Assembly: GCA_000621425.1 (NCBI GenBank)
Contig: KK211275.1
Coordinates: forward strand, 62,001 to 126,000
Length of the DNA: 64,000 nucleotides
DNA from: Lachnospiraceae bacterium AB2028
GTDB taxonomy: Bacteria; Bacillota; Clostridia; Lachnospirales; Lachnospiraceae
Direction: 5' to 3'
Below the pieces are notes generated by a model that saw only the letters and a program-made list of their open reading frames with translations, ran no database searches and had not been told where the DNA came from. Within the stretch, counting starts at the first letter, position 1. Every line of letters starts with the position of its first letter. Both the position numbers and the translations under genes were made by a program. Of this stretch, positions 1-8,705 are shown one piece after another.

Positions 1-1197
1 AAAAGATTGCTGCTTGATTATGTAACAGACTGTTACTCAAAAGTGAAAGTCAAAAAAATGAAACCTGCTATCCGCAATATCATAAGGATGGGATGCGACC
101 AGATTCTTTTTATGGATTCCATTCCCGATGCGGCGGCATGTGACGAGGCTGTAAAGCTTGCGGAATCAAAAGGCTTTCGCGGGCTTAAGGGATTTGTAAA
201 CGGGGTGCTCAGAACCATATCAAGACAAAAGAATGACATACCCTGGCCTGATGAAAAGAGTGAACGTAAGCGTTTTCTTTCTGTGAAATATTCTGTTCCG
301 GAATGGATAGTAAAATACCTGTCAGAACGTTTCAGTGATGAGATGGCATCTCTTATTTGCGGATCCTGTGCCAGGACCCGTCCGGTGACTGTGAGATATT
401 GCGGCAATCTTTCTGATGAGTCTGAGATAATCAAAAAGATAGAAGAAAGTGGTGCTTCGGTATCGGTTAATCCTTATCAGGAGCATTCGTTTTTTCTGGA
501 AAACATTTCCGGTATGCGCAGTGTGCCGGGATTTTCGGAAGGTCAGCTTGCACTTCAGGATACGGCATCAATGCTTGCAGTGCGTTGTGCCGGAATAAAA
601 AACGGTGACACAGTTTTAGATCTATGCGCGGCCCCTGGCGGAAAGAGCTGCTATGCCGCAGATCTTTCCGGTGACGGTCATGTATATGCTTATGACATAT
701 CGGAAACAAGGGCAGAGCGTATAAAGGAAAATGCTGATAGGCTTAACCTTTCTAATATAACTGTAGGCGTAAGGGATGCGCTTATACCGGACGAAGAAAT
801 GTACGGAAAGTGTGATGTGGTACTCTGTGACCTTCCATGTTCAGGCCTGGGCGTCATAGGCCGCAAGCCTGACATCAAATACAGATTAAAGACGGAAGAT
901 ATAAAGGAACTGGCGGCACTTCAGAAAAAAATTCTTGATGTGGCAGCCGCGTATGTAAAGCCGGGAGGAACCCTTCTTTATTCCACCTGCACAGTCACTA
1001 AGGAAGAGAATGAAGATAACCGTACCTATTTCATTGGGAAACACATTGAATTTAAAGTCGACAGCATAGAATCTTACCTTCCGGAATGTCTTCAGACTGA
1101 TACCGCAGCCGATGGTTATACCACCTTACTTACAGGAATTCCCGAAGGAATGCCACTGATGGATGGTTTCTTTATTGCAAGGTTTGTACGAATGTAA
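1..1197 (+). CDS. rsmB: 16S rRNA m5C967 methyltransferase RsmB (5'-truncated by window edge)
   Basis: The product methylates C967 of 16S rRNA using S-adenosylmethionine. The reading frame is open from base 1 with no convincing start, and the N-terminal NusB-like RNA-binding domain lacks roughly its first 40-60 residues, so the gene begins upstream of the window. Visible family signatures are the SAM-binding loop DLCAAPGGKS (about nt 618-647), the motif IV cysteine in DLPCSGLG (about nt 829-852), and the motif VI cysteine in STCT (about nt 982-993). These are the two cysteines used by RsmB-type RNA m5C methyltransferases. It is the first visible gene of an operon with rlmN, 10 bases downstream. 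The assignment to RsmB rather than another Nol1/Nop2/Sun protein rests on the NusB-like domain and the neighbours. Confidence 0.93.
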   Translation, partial: KRLLLDYVTDCYSKVKVKKMKPAIRNIIRMGCDQILFMDSIPDAAACDEAVKLAESKGFRGLKGFVNGVLRTISRQKNDIPWPDEKSERKRFLSVKYSVPEWIVKYLSERFSDEMASLICGSCARTRPVTVRYCGNLSDESEIIKKIEESGASVSVNPYQEHSFFLENISGMRSVPGFSEGQLALQDTASMLAVRCAGIKNGDTVLDLCAAPGGKSCYAADLSGDGHVYAYDISETRAERIKENADRLNLSNITVGVRDALIPDEEMYGKCDVVLCDLPCSGLGVIGRKPDIKYRLKTEDIKELAALQKKILDVAAAYVKPGGTLLYSTCTVTKEENEDNRTYFIGKHIEFKVDSIESYLPECLQTDTAADGYTTLLTGIPEGMPLMDGFFIARFVRM

Positions 1198-1207
1198 TAA
1201 ATAATTT

Positions 1208-2239
1208 ATGAAAAAAGACCTAAAAGAATTAACATTTGAAGAACTGAAATCCGAACTGGCGCAGATGGGAGAGAAAACTTTCCGTGCTACGCAGATTTTT
1301 TCGTGGATGCACAAAAGCCTTGTATGTTCAGTTGATGAGATGACAAACATATCCTTAAATCTCCGTGAAAAGCTTAAGGAGGACTATTCCTACACCGTTC
1401 TTGAACAGGAAGAAAAGCAGGTTTCAAAGCTGGACGACACTTCCAAATATCTGTTCAGGCTGCCGGACGGCAACTGCGTGGAGTCTGTCCGCATGGTGTA
1501 TAAGCATGGTGTGAGCGTGTGCATTTCATCCCAGGTGGGATGCCGCATGGGATGTAAATTCTGTGCATCTACACTGGGGGGACTGGTGCGGGGCTTATAT
1601 TCTTCCGAAATGCTGGAGCAGATATATTCGATTGAAAGGGATACCGGCAGCAGGGTAGATAACATTGTCATAATGGGCATTGGCGAGCCTATGGATAACT
1701 ATGATGAAGTGGTAAAGTTTATCCGGATGATCACTGACGAGAGAGGGCTTAATATAAGCGGCAGGAATATAACTGTTTCAAGCTGTGGCCTGGTTCCGGA
1801 GATAAAAAGATTTGCAGCGGAAAAGCTGCAGGTGACCCTTGCCATATCCCTGCATGCTACCACGGATGAAAAAAGAAAAGAGATAATGCCCGTTGCAAAT
1901 AAGTATTCAATAGAAGAACTTATGGAGTCGGTGGATGTTTTTTTTGAAACAACCGGACGCAGGGTTAGCTTTGAGTATGCGCTTATTGCGGGAGTAAATG
2001 ACACCGAGGAGGATGCAAAGGCTTTAGCAGGCCTTGCTTTTTCCCATAAATGCCATGTAAATTTAATTCCGGTAAACCCTGTTACGGAGCGTGGATTGTC
2101 GGCACCTGATAGAACGCATGTTCTAAAATTTCAAAATATGCTTGAAAAAAAAGGAATAAATGCTACTATTAGAAGGGAAATGGGCAGGGATATCGACGGT
2201 GCCTGTGGTCAGCTACGGCGAAAAAGAAATGCAGACTGA
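1208..2239 (+). CDS. rlmN: dual-specificity 23S rRNA/tRNA adenine-C2 methyltransferase RlmN (radical SAM)
   Basis: RlmN methylates C2 of A2503 in 23S rRNA and of A37 in some tRNAs by radical SAM chemistry. The 343-residue protein has the usual family length. The [4Fe-4S] triad is C112-x3-C116-x2-C119 (CRMGCKFC). The second catalytic cysteine, which forms the mRNA-methyl intermediate in this family, is C333 in the C-terminal GACGQL motif. The VIMGIGEPMDNYDEV segment near residue 155 is typical. The Shine-Dalgarno site before ATG 1208 is weak. The gene lies between rsmB and the PP2C/PrkC pair, the usual Firmicute order. Confidence 0.96.
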   Translation: MKKDLKELTFEELKSELAQMGEKTFRATQIFSWMHKSLVCSVDEMTNISLNLREKLKEDYSYTVLEQEEKQVSKLDDTSKYLFRLPDGNCVESVRMVYKHGVSVCISSQVGCRMGCKFCASTLGGLVRGLYSSEMLEQIYSIERDTGSRVDNIVIMGIGEPMDNYDEVVKFIRMITDERGLNISGRNITVSSCGLVPEIKRFAAEKLQVTLAISLHATTDEKRKEIMPVANKYSIEELMESVDVFFETTGRRVSFEYALIAGVNDTEEDAKALAGLAFSHKCHVNLIPVNPVTERGLSAPDRTHVLKFQNMLEKKGINATIRREMGRDIDGACGQLRRKRNAD

Positions 2240-2298
2240 AATGCAGATAGAAATGTCGAGGCTTGAACTTTGCCCTATTGAGGAGTAACCGCAGTATT

Positions 2299-3042
2299 AT
2301 GAAATTAACTTCGTACGCAGTTACGGATGTCGGAAGACAGCGGAATCAGAATCAGGACTATGTATTTTCGTCAGAGGTTCCTATAGGACCGTTGCCGAAT
2401 CTTTTTATCGTGGCAGACGGAATGGGTGGTCATAAGGCCGGAGAGTTTGCTTCAAAGTGTGCAGTGGAGACTGTGGTCAATTCTGTGAACTTAGGGGGCT
2501 CTGCGCCTATGATAAAGGTGCTTACAAGGGCCATCAATGAGGCAAATAAAAGGGTAAGGCAGAAGTCGCTCTCAGATGATGAGTTTTCAGGAATGGGGAC
2601 GACGCTTGTTTTATGCTGTCTGGATGATGAAGGGCTTACTGTTGCCAATATAGGTGACAGCAGGCTTTATGTCATAGGGAGCGGAGGCATCAAGCAGGTC
2701 ACTACGGATCATTCCTATGTAGAAGAAATGGTTCGCATGGGAGAGCTTGAAAGGAGAAACGCAAGGCTCCATCCTGACAAGAATATAATCACAAGAGCTG
2801 TGGGCGTTATGGACAGCGTGGATGCAGACTTTTTCGAAGTCGAAGACATACATGCGGGGGATACGATACTTATGTGCTCGGACGGGTTGTCCAACATGCT
2901 TGAGGATACTGAAATGGAAGGTATAGTATCCGGGCAGGGAACTATTGAAGAAAAAGCACGAAGACTTGTTGCGGCAGCGAATATGAACGGCGGACGCGAC
3001 AATATAGCAGTTATCCTGGTGCAGATAGAGGTTGAGAAATAA
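2299..3042 (+). CDS. prpC: PP2C-family serine/threonine protein phosphatase (PrpC/Stp)
   Basis: This is a metal-dependent (Mn2+/Mg2+) cytoplasmic phosphatase that opposes the PASTA kinase encoded next to it. PP2C motifs appear in order: an N-terminal RxxNQD, DGMGGHKAGEFAS, GDSRLY, SDGLSNML and GGRDNIAVI. These supply the aspartates that bind the binuclear metal centre. I place the start at ATG 2299, giving MKLTSYAVTDVGRQRNQNQD. A TTG at 2263 would add 12 residues but has no well-placed ribosome site, whereas AGGAG at 2281-2285 serves 2299, with a slightly long spacer. The gene ends 3 bases before prkC, so the pair is probably co-translated. The length of 247 residues fits the family. Confidence 0.94.
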   Translation: MKLTSYAVTDVGRQRNQNQDYVFSSEVPIGPLPNLFIVADGMGGHKAGEFASKCAVETVVNSVNLGGSAPMIKVLTRAINEANKRVRQKSLSDDEFSGMGTTLVLCCLDDEGLTVANIGDSRLYVIGSGGIKQVTTDHSYVEEMVRMGELERRNARLHPDKNIITRAVGVMDSVDADFFEVEDIHAGDTILMCSDGLSNMLEDTEMEGIVSGQGTIEEKARRLVAAANMNGGRDNIAVILVQIEVEK

Positions 3043-3045
3043 GTT

Positions 3046-5301
3046 ATGGTAAAGATAGGAATGATGGTATCGGATCGTTATGAGGTCCTTGATAAGGTAG
3101 GCGCAGGCGGAATGAGCGATGTTTACCGTGCCAAGGATCACAAGCTTAATCGCTTTGTAGCGATAAAGGTACTTAAGCAGGAATTCGCCGAAAATACGGA
3201 GTTCCGTTCGAAATTCCGCATGGAGGCTCAGGCTGCTGCCGGGCTTATGCATCCGAATATTGTCAATGTCTATGACGTAGGTGAGGAAAGCGGTTTCAGT
3301 TATATTGTAATGGAGCTGGTGGAAGGCATTACGTTAAAGAAGTATATAGAAAAGAAGGCGAGACTTTCCGTTAAGGAAGCTGTCAGCATTGCCATACAGG
3401 TGGGCCGTGGAATAGAGGCGGCTCACAACAACCATATAATACACAGAGATATCAAGCCCCAGAATATAATCATAAGCAAGGAAGGTAAGGTAAAGGTGAC
3501 GGACTTTGGTATAGCAAAGGCGGCCACCAGCAATACCATAACTTCCAATGTCATGGGCAGTGTGCACTATACTTCTCCTGAGCAGGTTCGTGGCGGATTT
3601 TCTGATGAGAAGAGCGATATTTATTCTCTTGGTATCACCCTTTTTGAAATGCTTACCGGCAGGGTTCCTTATAACGGTGAGACCACGGTAGCTGTAGCTA
3701 TACAGCATATTCAGGAGGAGATGCCTTCACCCAGGGATTATGTTCCGGAGATACCTGTTTCGGTGGAACAGATAGTTCTTAAGTGTACCCAGAAGAGCCC
3801 GGACAGGCGTTATCAGTCTGCACCGGAGCTTATTGAGGATCTCAAGAAGTCACTTATCAGTCCTGATGAAAATTTCGTAAAGATGGATACCATGGATATG
3901 GTAGGTGTTACCAGGAATTTCACTTCTGAAGACAAGCGCAGGATGAAACAGGCTGCAAGGCGTGAGGAATATGAGCAGGAGCAGCGGGTTGATGCTGATT
4001 ATGACAGAAGGTATGAGGAGCGTTACGAGCCTGAAGAATATGAAGAGGATAATCCACGCAAGAGTTCAGGTCATAAAAAGGATCAGGGCCGTAAGTCTGA
4101 TAAAAAGGGCCCATCAAAAAATACAAAACCTAAAACAGGTTCTAAAAATACCAGGAGCAGCGTTTCTTCAAAGAAGAGTACCAAGTCTTCTTCAAAGAAG
4201 TCAAAGAAACAGGACGGCCAGAGCGGACTGGAGATGCTTACAACTGTTGTAGTTGTTATTGCAGCCGTAATAGTTGGTGTCATATTCATTTATATTGTGG
4301 GAAGTGCCATAGGACTGTTTGGTGCAAGGGATAATGATCCGGAAAATATAATAGGCATAGAGGCACAGAATTCGTCAGCAACTCAGATTTCCATGCCCAA
4401 TGTAATCGGCATGAGTGAAGCTAAGGCCAGGGAAACCCTGGAAGCGCTTAGTATAAAGGTTACTACTGATTACCAGAATTCTTCCGAGGCTGAAGGAACA
4501 GTATTCCAGACATCGGTGGCCGCTGGAACTAACTTAAACAGCGGTGATGCAGTTACCATAACGGTTTCATCAGGCACGGACGGAGTTGTGCTTCCAAATG
4601 TATGCGGTAAGACACAGGCTGAGGCGACAGTCCTGCTTGAGAATGAAGGTTTTGGTGTAAGGATTATTAAGGAAAACTCAACAGAGATTCCGAAGGGCGA
4701 GGTTATTTCCCAGGATCCCAAGGAGGGCAGCCGTCTGCGCAGGGGTACTGAAATCGTTCTTACAGTAAGCCTTGGTACGGAGACTCAGGATGTATCTATG
4801 CCGGATCTGCGTGGTATGGAAGAGGAAACTGCTATTGCTACTATGGTTGAACTGGGACTTGATTATAATACACCGGCCGAGCAGGTATTTAGTGATGATT
4901 ATGCAGAAGGTCAGGTATGCTACCAGAATTATTCTCCGGGAATTACAGTTGGTAGCGGCACCAAGGTAGTATATAAAGTCAGCAAGGGTCCTGAACCTGC
5001 AGTTTATAATTGTTCATATACCGTTCAGGCGCCTTCGGATTATGTATCCGGCACACCTGCTACGCTTACGCTTTTTGCAACGGATACATCTAACTCGATG
5101 TGGTCTGTTACTGCGGATTCTTTCCCGCAGCAGATAAATATAAGCGGCATAGACAGCATACCTTATGGAACGCTTTATATTACCTATACCGTAAGCACTA
5201 CTGAGTCGGTAACGGATGCTGACGGCAATGTTACCCAGCAGACAGTGACTTCGCAGAAGACATCTGATCCCCAGACTGTTACATTTACCAAGGTTCAGTA
5301 A
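3046..5301 (+). CDS. prkC: PASTA-domain serine/threonine protein kinase (PrkC/Stk1-type)
   Basis: This membrane kinase senses muropeptides or lipid II and controls growth, division and dormancy in Firmicutes. The Hanks-type kinase domain spans about residues 10-272. It has a glycine loop (GAGGMSDVY), catalytic Lys41 (VAIK), H133-R134-D135 with the following KPQN, and DFG. A lysine/serine-rich juxtamembrane linker (about 300-395) leads to one membrane segment near 398-425. Three PASTA repeats follow, starting near 450, 513 and 582, each opening with a (M/L)P(N/D) motif. A further C-terminal region of about 100 residues after the last PASTA (from about 649) is rich in Ser/Thr and looks beta-rich. 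I cannot name it. The gene follows the phosphatase at once and precedes rsgA by 2 bases. Confidence 0.96.
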   Translation: MVKIGMMVSDRYEVLDKVGAGGMSDVYRAKDHKLNRFVAIKVLKQEFAENTEFRSKFRMEAQAAAGLMHPNIVNVYDVGEESGFSYIVMELVEGITLKKYIEKKARLSVKEAVSIAIQVGRGIEAAHNNHIIHRDIKPQNIIISKEGKVKVTDFGIAKAATSNTITSNVMGSVHYTSPEQVRGGFSDEKSDIYSLGITLFEMLTGRVPYNGETTVAVAIQHIQEEMPSPRDYVPEIPVSVEQIVLKCTQKSPDRRYQSAPELIEDLKKSLISPDENFVKMDTMDMVGVTRNFTSEDKRRMKQAARREEYEQEQRVDADYDRRYEERYEPEEYEEDNPRKSSGHKKDQGRKSDKKGPSKNTKPKTGSKNTRSSVSSKKSTKSSSKKSKKQDGQSGLEMLTTVVVVIAAVIVGVIFIYIVGSAIGLFGARDNDPENIIGIEAQNSSATQISMPNVIGMSEAKARETLEALSIKVTTDYQNSSEAEGTVFQTSVAAGTNLNSGDAVTITVSSGTDGVVLPNVCGKTQAEATVLLENEGFGVRIIKENSTEIPKGEVISQDPKEGSRLRRGTEIVLTVSLGTETQDVSMPDLRGMEEETAIATMVELGLDYNTPAEQVFSDDYAEGQVCYQNYSPGITVGSGTKVVYKVSKGPEPAVYNCSYTVQAPSDYVSGTPATLTLFATDTSNSMWSVTADSFPQQINISGIDSIPYGTLYITYTVSTTESVTDADGNVTQQTVTSQKTSDPQTVTFTKVQ

Positions 5302-5303
5302 GT

Positions 5304-6227
5304 ATGACAGGAAGGATAATCAAAGGCATCGGCGGTTTCTACTATGTCCGGGTTGACCGGGACAATGAAGATGCCGGAAAGATTTACGAATGTCATGCCA
5401 GGGGGATTTTCAGGAAAGAAAAAAAGCGTCCCCTTGTCGGTGACAGGGTTAGGATAGAAAGAGTTACGGGAGAAGATGGCCTAATAGGAAGCATAGAGGA
5501 GATTTTTCCCAGGGAAAATGAACTCATCCGCCCGGAGGCTTCGAATGTAGACCAGGCTATAATAGTATTTGCCATTAGGTCGCCGGAACCGAATCTGGCT
5601 CTTACGGATAGTTTTATTATCCAGATGATGATGCAGGACATTCCGGTGATCTTGCTTTTTAATAAAAAGGATCTTGCGGATGATGATACTGTAAAAATGA
5701 TGCTTGAAGCCTACGAATCATCAGGGGTTAAGTGCCTGGCGGCATCCGCAAAGAATGAGGAAGATCTTAGGTACATGGCTGCGGATCTTGCAGGGAAGAT
5801 AAGTATACTTGCGGGACCCAGCGGCGTGGGGAAATCCACGATACTGAATGCCCTCTGTCCTGACGCGGGGATGGAAACCGGAGAGATAGGAAAGAAATCT
5901 AAGCGCGGGAAACATACCACCAGGCATTCTGAACTGTTTATGATAAGCGGCCTGTCAGATAGTGGTATGGTTGAAGAATCATATATCATGGACACGCCGG
6001 GATTTACTTCGTTTAATGTTCCGGATATGAATGAGGGCGTATTGAAGGCATATTATCCGGAATTCTTTCCCTATGAGGGAAAGTGCCGGTTTAATGAATG
6101 TTCCCATACCCATGAGCCGGACTGTGCAGTAAAGGCAGCAGTGGAGGATGGCAGCGTAAACAAGATTCGGTACATGAATTACACTTGCCTTTATAAAGAA
6201 CTTAGCGAAAGAAAAAAGTACAGATAA
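5304..6227 (+). CDS. rsgA: small-ribosomal-subunit assembly GTPase RsgA (YjeQ)
   Basis: RsgA is a circularly permuted GTPase that checks late maturation of the 30S subunit. The order of motifs shows the permutation: the G4 motif NKKD (from N120) comes before the P-loop GPSGVGKS (171-178), and the G3 motif DTPG comes later still. The N-terminal third is the OB-fold. The C-terminal zinc site is C261, C266, H268 and C274 in the CRFNECSHTHEPDC segment. The length of 307 residues is usual. The start ATG is 2 bases after the prkC stop, so translation is probably coupled. In many Firmicutes rsgA follows prkC and precedes rpe, as here. Confidence 0.96.
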   Translation: MTGRIIKGIGGFYYVRVDRDNEDAGKIYECHARGIFRKEKKRPLVGDRVRIERVTGEDGLIGSIEEIFPRENELIRPEASNVDQAIIVFAIRSPEPNLALTDSFIIQMMMQDIPVILLFNKKDLADDDTVKMMLEAYESSGVKCLAASAKNEEDLRYMAADLAGKISILAGPSGVGKSTILNALCPDAGMETGEIGKKSKRGKHTTRHSELFMISGLSDSGMVEESYIMDTPGFTSFNVPDMNEGVLKAYYPEFFPYEGKCRFNECSHTHEPDCAVKAAVEDGSVNKIRYMNYTCLYKELSERKKYR

Positions 6228-6251
6228 TAAACCTGTGTGAGAGGAAATATC

Positions 6252-6911
6252 ATGGTTCATTTTGCACCGTCAATATTAGCAGCGGATTTTACCAAGCTGG
6301 GAGATGATATAAGCAGAGTGGAGTCGGCGGGAGCTGACTGGCTGCATTTTGATGTTATGGACGGACTCTTTGTGCCGTCGATATCATTCGGCATCCCGGT
6401 ATTGGAAAGCGTGCGGCCTAAAACGAGGCTTTTCATTGATGCGCATCTTATGATAGAGGGACCGGAAAGATACATTGAAACATTTGCTAAAGCCGGCGCT
6501 GATCAGATAACCATACACTATGAAGCAACAGAAGACCCTATTGGGGCTCTTCTTCAGATAAGGGAGTGCGGGAAAAAATCAGGCATTGCCATAAGCCCTG
6601 AGACTAATCCTGCCATGATAAGGGATATGCTTCCCTATGCTGACCATGTGATAGTGATGACCGTTAAGCCGGGCTTTGGTGAGCAGAGCCTTATACCTGA
6701 ATGTGTGGATAAGCTGCCGGTTCTTCGCCAGTATGAAAAAGAGGATGGCCTGGAATTTAATATTGCTGTAGACGGCGGCGTAAAGCTTGGAAATGCTGCC
6801 AGCATAATTGAGGCCGGAGCAAATGTCCTTGTTGCAGGATCAGCGGTGTTTGCAGGCGATATAGAAGGCAATACAAAGGCTTTCCTGGAGATCATGAAAA
6901 AATACACCTGA
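6252..6911 (+). CDS. rpe: ribulose-phosphate 3-epimerase
   Basis: Rpe interconverts D-ribulose 5-phosphate and D-xylulose 5-phosphate in the pentose phosphate pathway, in the cytoplasm. The 219-residue TIM barrel shows the family signatures near the N-terminus (APSILAADF, DVMDG), VMTVKPGFGEQ in the middle and VDGGV near the phosphate-binding end. The chosen start is ATG 6252, served by GAGAGG at 6239-6244. An upstream in-frame GTG at 6237 overlaps this ribosome site and is unlikely. It is the last gene of the first operon. The thiamine diphosphokinase gene that often follows in related genomes is absent. A strong terminator lies 66 bases downstream. Confidence 0.95.
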   Translation: MVHFAPSILAADFTKLGDDISRVESAGADWLHFDVMDGLFVPSISFGIPVLESVRPKTRLFIDAHLMIEGPERYIETFAKAGADQITIHYEATEDPIGALLQIRECGKKSGIAISPETNPAMIRDMLPYADHVIVMTVKPGFGEQSLIPECVDKLPVLRQYEKEDGLEFNIAVDGGVKLGNAASIIEAGANVLVAGSAVFAGDIEGNTKAFLEIMKKYT

Positions 6912-6977
6912 TAATGCAGATTTCTGCGCTTTTGTTTATATGCGGCAGGGGCAGTCTGTTCATGATATAGGGTATGG

Positions 6978-7000
6978 GAAGGACTTTGTCCTTCTTTTTT
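6978..7000 (+). terminator. Rho-independent terminator after rpe
   Basis: A perfect 7-bp stem, GAAGGAC (6978-6984) with GTCCTTC (6988-6994), closes a 3-nt loop and runs straight into six T residues. It ends the rsmB-rpe operon and separates it from the cstA unit. Confidence 0.9.
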
Positions 7001-7012
7001 ATTTTATGGATT

Positions 7013-7040
7013 TTGATATAGTGTCGGGGCCGACTATGAT
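7013..7040 (+). promoter_or_regulatory. Predicted sigmaA promoter of the cstA unit
   Basis: TTGATA (7013-7018) and TATGAT (7035-7040) are 16 bp apart. An overlapping TATAAT at 7040-7045 is an alternative -10 box. Transcription would start near 7047, about 20 bases before the small ORF at 7070. The site lies just after the rpe terminator, as expected for a new transcription unit. Confidence 0.65.
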
Positions 7041-7069
7041 ATAATAATAAGGCTATGCAGGAAAAAGGC

Positions 7070-7213
7070 ATGATGGCACAGGCCATAGAAGTAGGCGGAT
7101 TCTTTTATATCAACTGGTATCAGGGTTTTCACGGTGAAATGTACGCAAAGGCTATGAGGGATCTTATGCGTGAGGCCGGTATGAATTCTGCTACACTGGA
7201 GCGGGTGGAATAA
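7070..7213 (+). CDS. small protein of unknown function upstream of cstA (47 aa)
   Basis: I do not recognise this short ORF. It is supported by a promoter upstream, an AGGA ribosome site at 7059-7062 correctly spaced from ATG 7070, and an end 4 bases before cstA. A longer version from ATG 7055 (52 residues) is possible, but that ATG has no usable ribosome site. The product is hydrophilic to amphipathic and aromatic-rich in the first half (GGFFYINWYQGFHGEMY), then helical and charged (MRDLMREAG), with no membrane segment or cysteine. Enterobacterial cstA-type transporter genes also neighbour a small-protein gene (ybdD/yjiX). The sequence here does not resemble it, so that parallel concerns position only. 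Confidence 0.55.
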   Translation: MMAQAIEVGGFFYINWYQGFHGEMYAKAMRDLMREAGMNSATLERVE

Positions 7214-7217
7214 GAAA

Positions 7218-8648
7218 ATGGTATCTTTAATTCTTTCATTTGCAGTACTTATATTGGGATATATATTTTATGGCAGTTTTGTTGAAAAGGTGTTTGCTCC
7301 TGACGACAGAAAAACACCTGCTTATACAAAACAGGATGGGGTAGACTTTATTCCCATGCCGACATGGAAGGCGTTTTTAGTACAGCTCCTTAATATTGCC
7401 GGCACAGGCCCTATCTTTGGTGCAATCATGGGAGCATGCTTTGGCCCGGTGGTTTTCCTTTGGATAATATTCGGATCCGTGCTTGGGGGCGGTGTTCATG
7501 ATTATATGTGCGGAATGATATCCGAGCGGCATGACGGAGCGTCTATTGCAGAACTGAGCGGCATATACCTGGGGAAGGCAGCAAAGTGGTTCATGAGAGG
7601 CTTTTCGGTACTGCTTCTGTTACTTACAGGAACTGTGTTTGTTAATTCTCCGGCTGCTCTTCTTGCAAGGCTTACTCCGGAAGCACTGGGAACAGGTTTC
7701 TGGATAGTAGTGATACTTTTGTACTACATCCTGGCTACCCTGCTTCCAATAGACAAGATAATAGGCAGGCTATATCCTGTCTTCGGCGTGATCCTTATCG
7801 TTATGGCAGTAGGCATACTCGGTGGAACTGTTGTCGGAGGCTATCATATTCCGGAGATAACTCTGCAGGATCTTCATCCTGACAATCTTCCCATCTGGCC
7901 ATTCATGTTCGTGACAGTGGCCTGCGGTGCGATATCAGGTTTCCATGCTACCCAGTCGCCGCTTATGAGTAAATGTATTACTTCAGAAAAGCAGGGACGA
8001 AAGGTCTTCTATGCGGCTATGCTGACGGAGTCTGTCATAGCCCTGATATGGGCAGCAGGGGGAGTTGCTTTTTACGGAGCTACAGGCGGTCTAAGTAATG
8101 CAATAGCTGAAATGGGACAGTCAGGGGTTGTCTATGATATTTCAACAGGCATGCTGGGATTAGTAGGCGGAGTCCTGGCAATTGTAGGCGTAATAGCATG
8201 TCCTATTACATCCGGAGATACGGCCTTCCGTTCAGCTAGGCTTATTCTGGCGGAAATGACAAAGCTTGATCAGAAACAGATACGTAACCGTCTCATCATA
8301 ACTATCCCTCTGCTGGGACTGGGAGCTGTTCTTACTCAGCTTGATTTCAATGTGCTCTGGAGATATTTCTCCTGGAGCAACCAGACCCTTGCTATGATCG
8401 CACTCTGGGTTGCAACGGTATATCTGCTGAAAAATGCGAAGAAGGCGTGGCTTAGCCTAATGACTGCACTGCCGGCATCTTTCATGTCAGCTGTCAGCTT
8501 GACATATATACTTATGGCTGATGAGGGGCTGGGACTGTCTTCTTCTGTCGGATATCCTGCGGGTATAGGTTTTGCCCTTGTGCTCTTTGGACTGTATTGC
8601 TGGAAGCTTGTGCGGACGCTGAATCATCCTGAAGGAAAAAAAGAGTAA
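7218..8648 (+). CDS. cstA: CstA-family transporter (carbon starvation protein A, short form)
   Basis: CstA-family proteins are inner-membrane permeases linked to peptide or pyruvate uptake during carbon limitation. The 476-residue protein is almost wholly hydrophobic, with about 12-14 predicted helices. It carries the conserved N-terminal segment FIPMPTWKAFLVQLLNIAGTGPIFG and GSVLGGGVHDY. It is the short form seen in Firmicutes and Bacteroidetes, not the roughly 700-residue enterobacterial type. The start at ATG 7218 follows the small ORF by 4 bases with GGTGG at 7204-7208 as a likely ribosome site. The substrate cannot be read from the sequence. The following gene is a secreted phosphatase. 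Confidence 0.88.
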   Translation: MVSLILSFAVLILGYIFYGSFVEKVFAPDDRKTPAYTKQDGVDFIPMPTWKAFLVQLLNIAGTGPIFGAIMGACFGPVVFLWIIFGSVLGGGVHDYMCGMISERHDGASIAELSGIYLGKAAKWFMRGFSVLLLLLTGTVFVNSPAALLARLTPEALGTGFWIVVILLYYILATLLPIDKIIGRLYPVFGVILIVMAVGILGGTVVGGYHIPEITLQDLHPDNLPIWPFMFVTVACGAISGFHATQSPLMSKCITSEKQGRKVFYAAMLTESVIALIWAAGGVAFYGATGGLSNAIAEMGQSGVVYDISTGMLGLVGGVLAIVGVIACPITSGDTAFRSARLILAEMTKLDQKQIRNRLIITIPLLGLGAVLTQLDFNVLWRYFSWSNQTLAMIALWVATVYLLKNAKKAWLSLMTALPASFMSAVSLTYILMADEGLGLSSSVGYPAGIGFALVLFGLYCWKLVRTLNHPEGKKE

Positions 8649-8705
8649 TAAGGTATTATGCTGCTGTCAGATCAGTGGCGGTATAAAAGAAAAGGGAACC
8701 AGAAA

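Noticed and set aside
2611-3252. 213-codon minus-strand frame opposite the PP2C and kinase genes
   Set aside because: It is antisense to two conserved genes and its translation matches nothing recognisable.
8658-8705. Upstream ATG start for the phosphatase lipoprotein
   Set aside because: It would place 16 mostly hydrophilic residues before the signal peptide, and the AGGGA site clearly serves ATG 8706.
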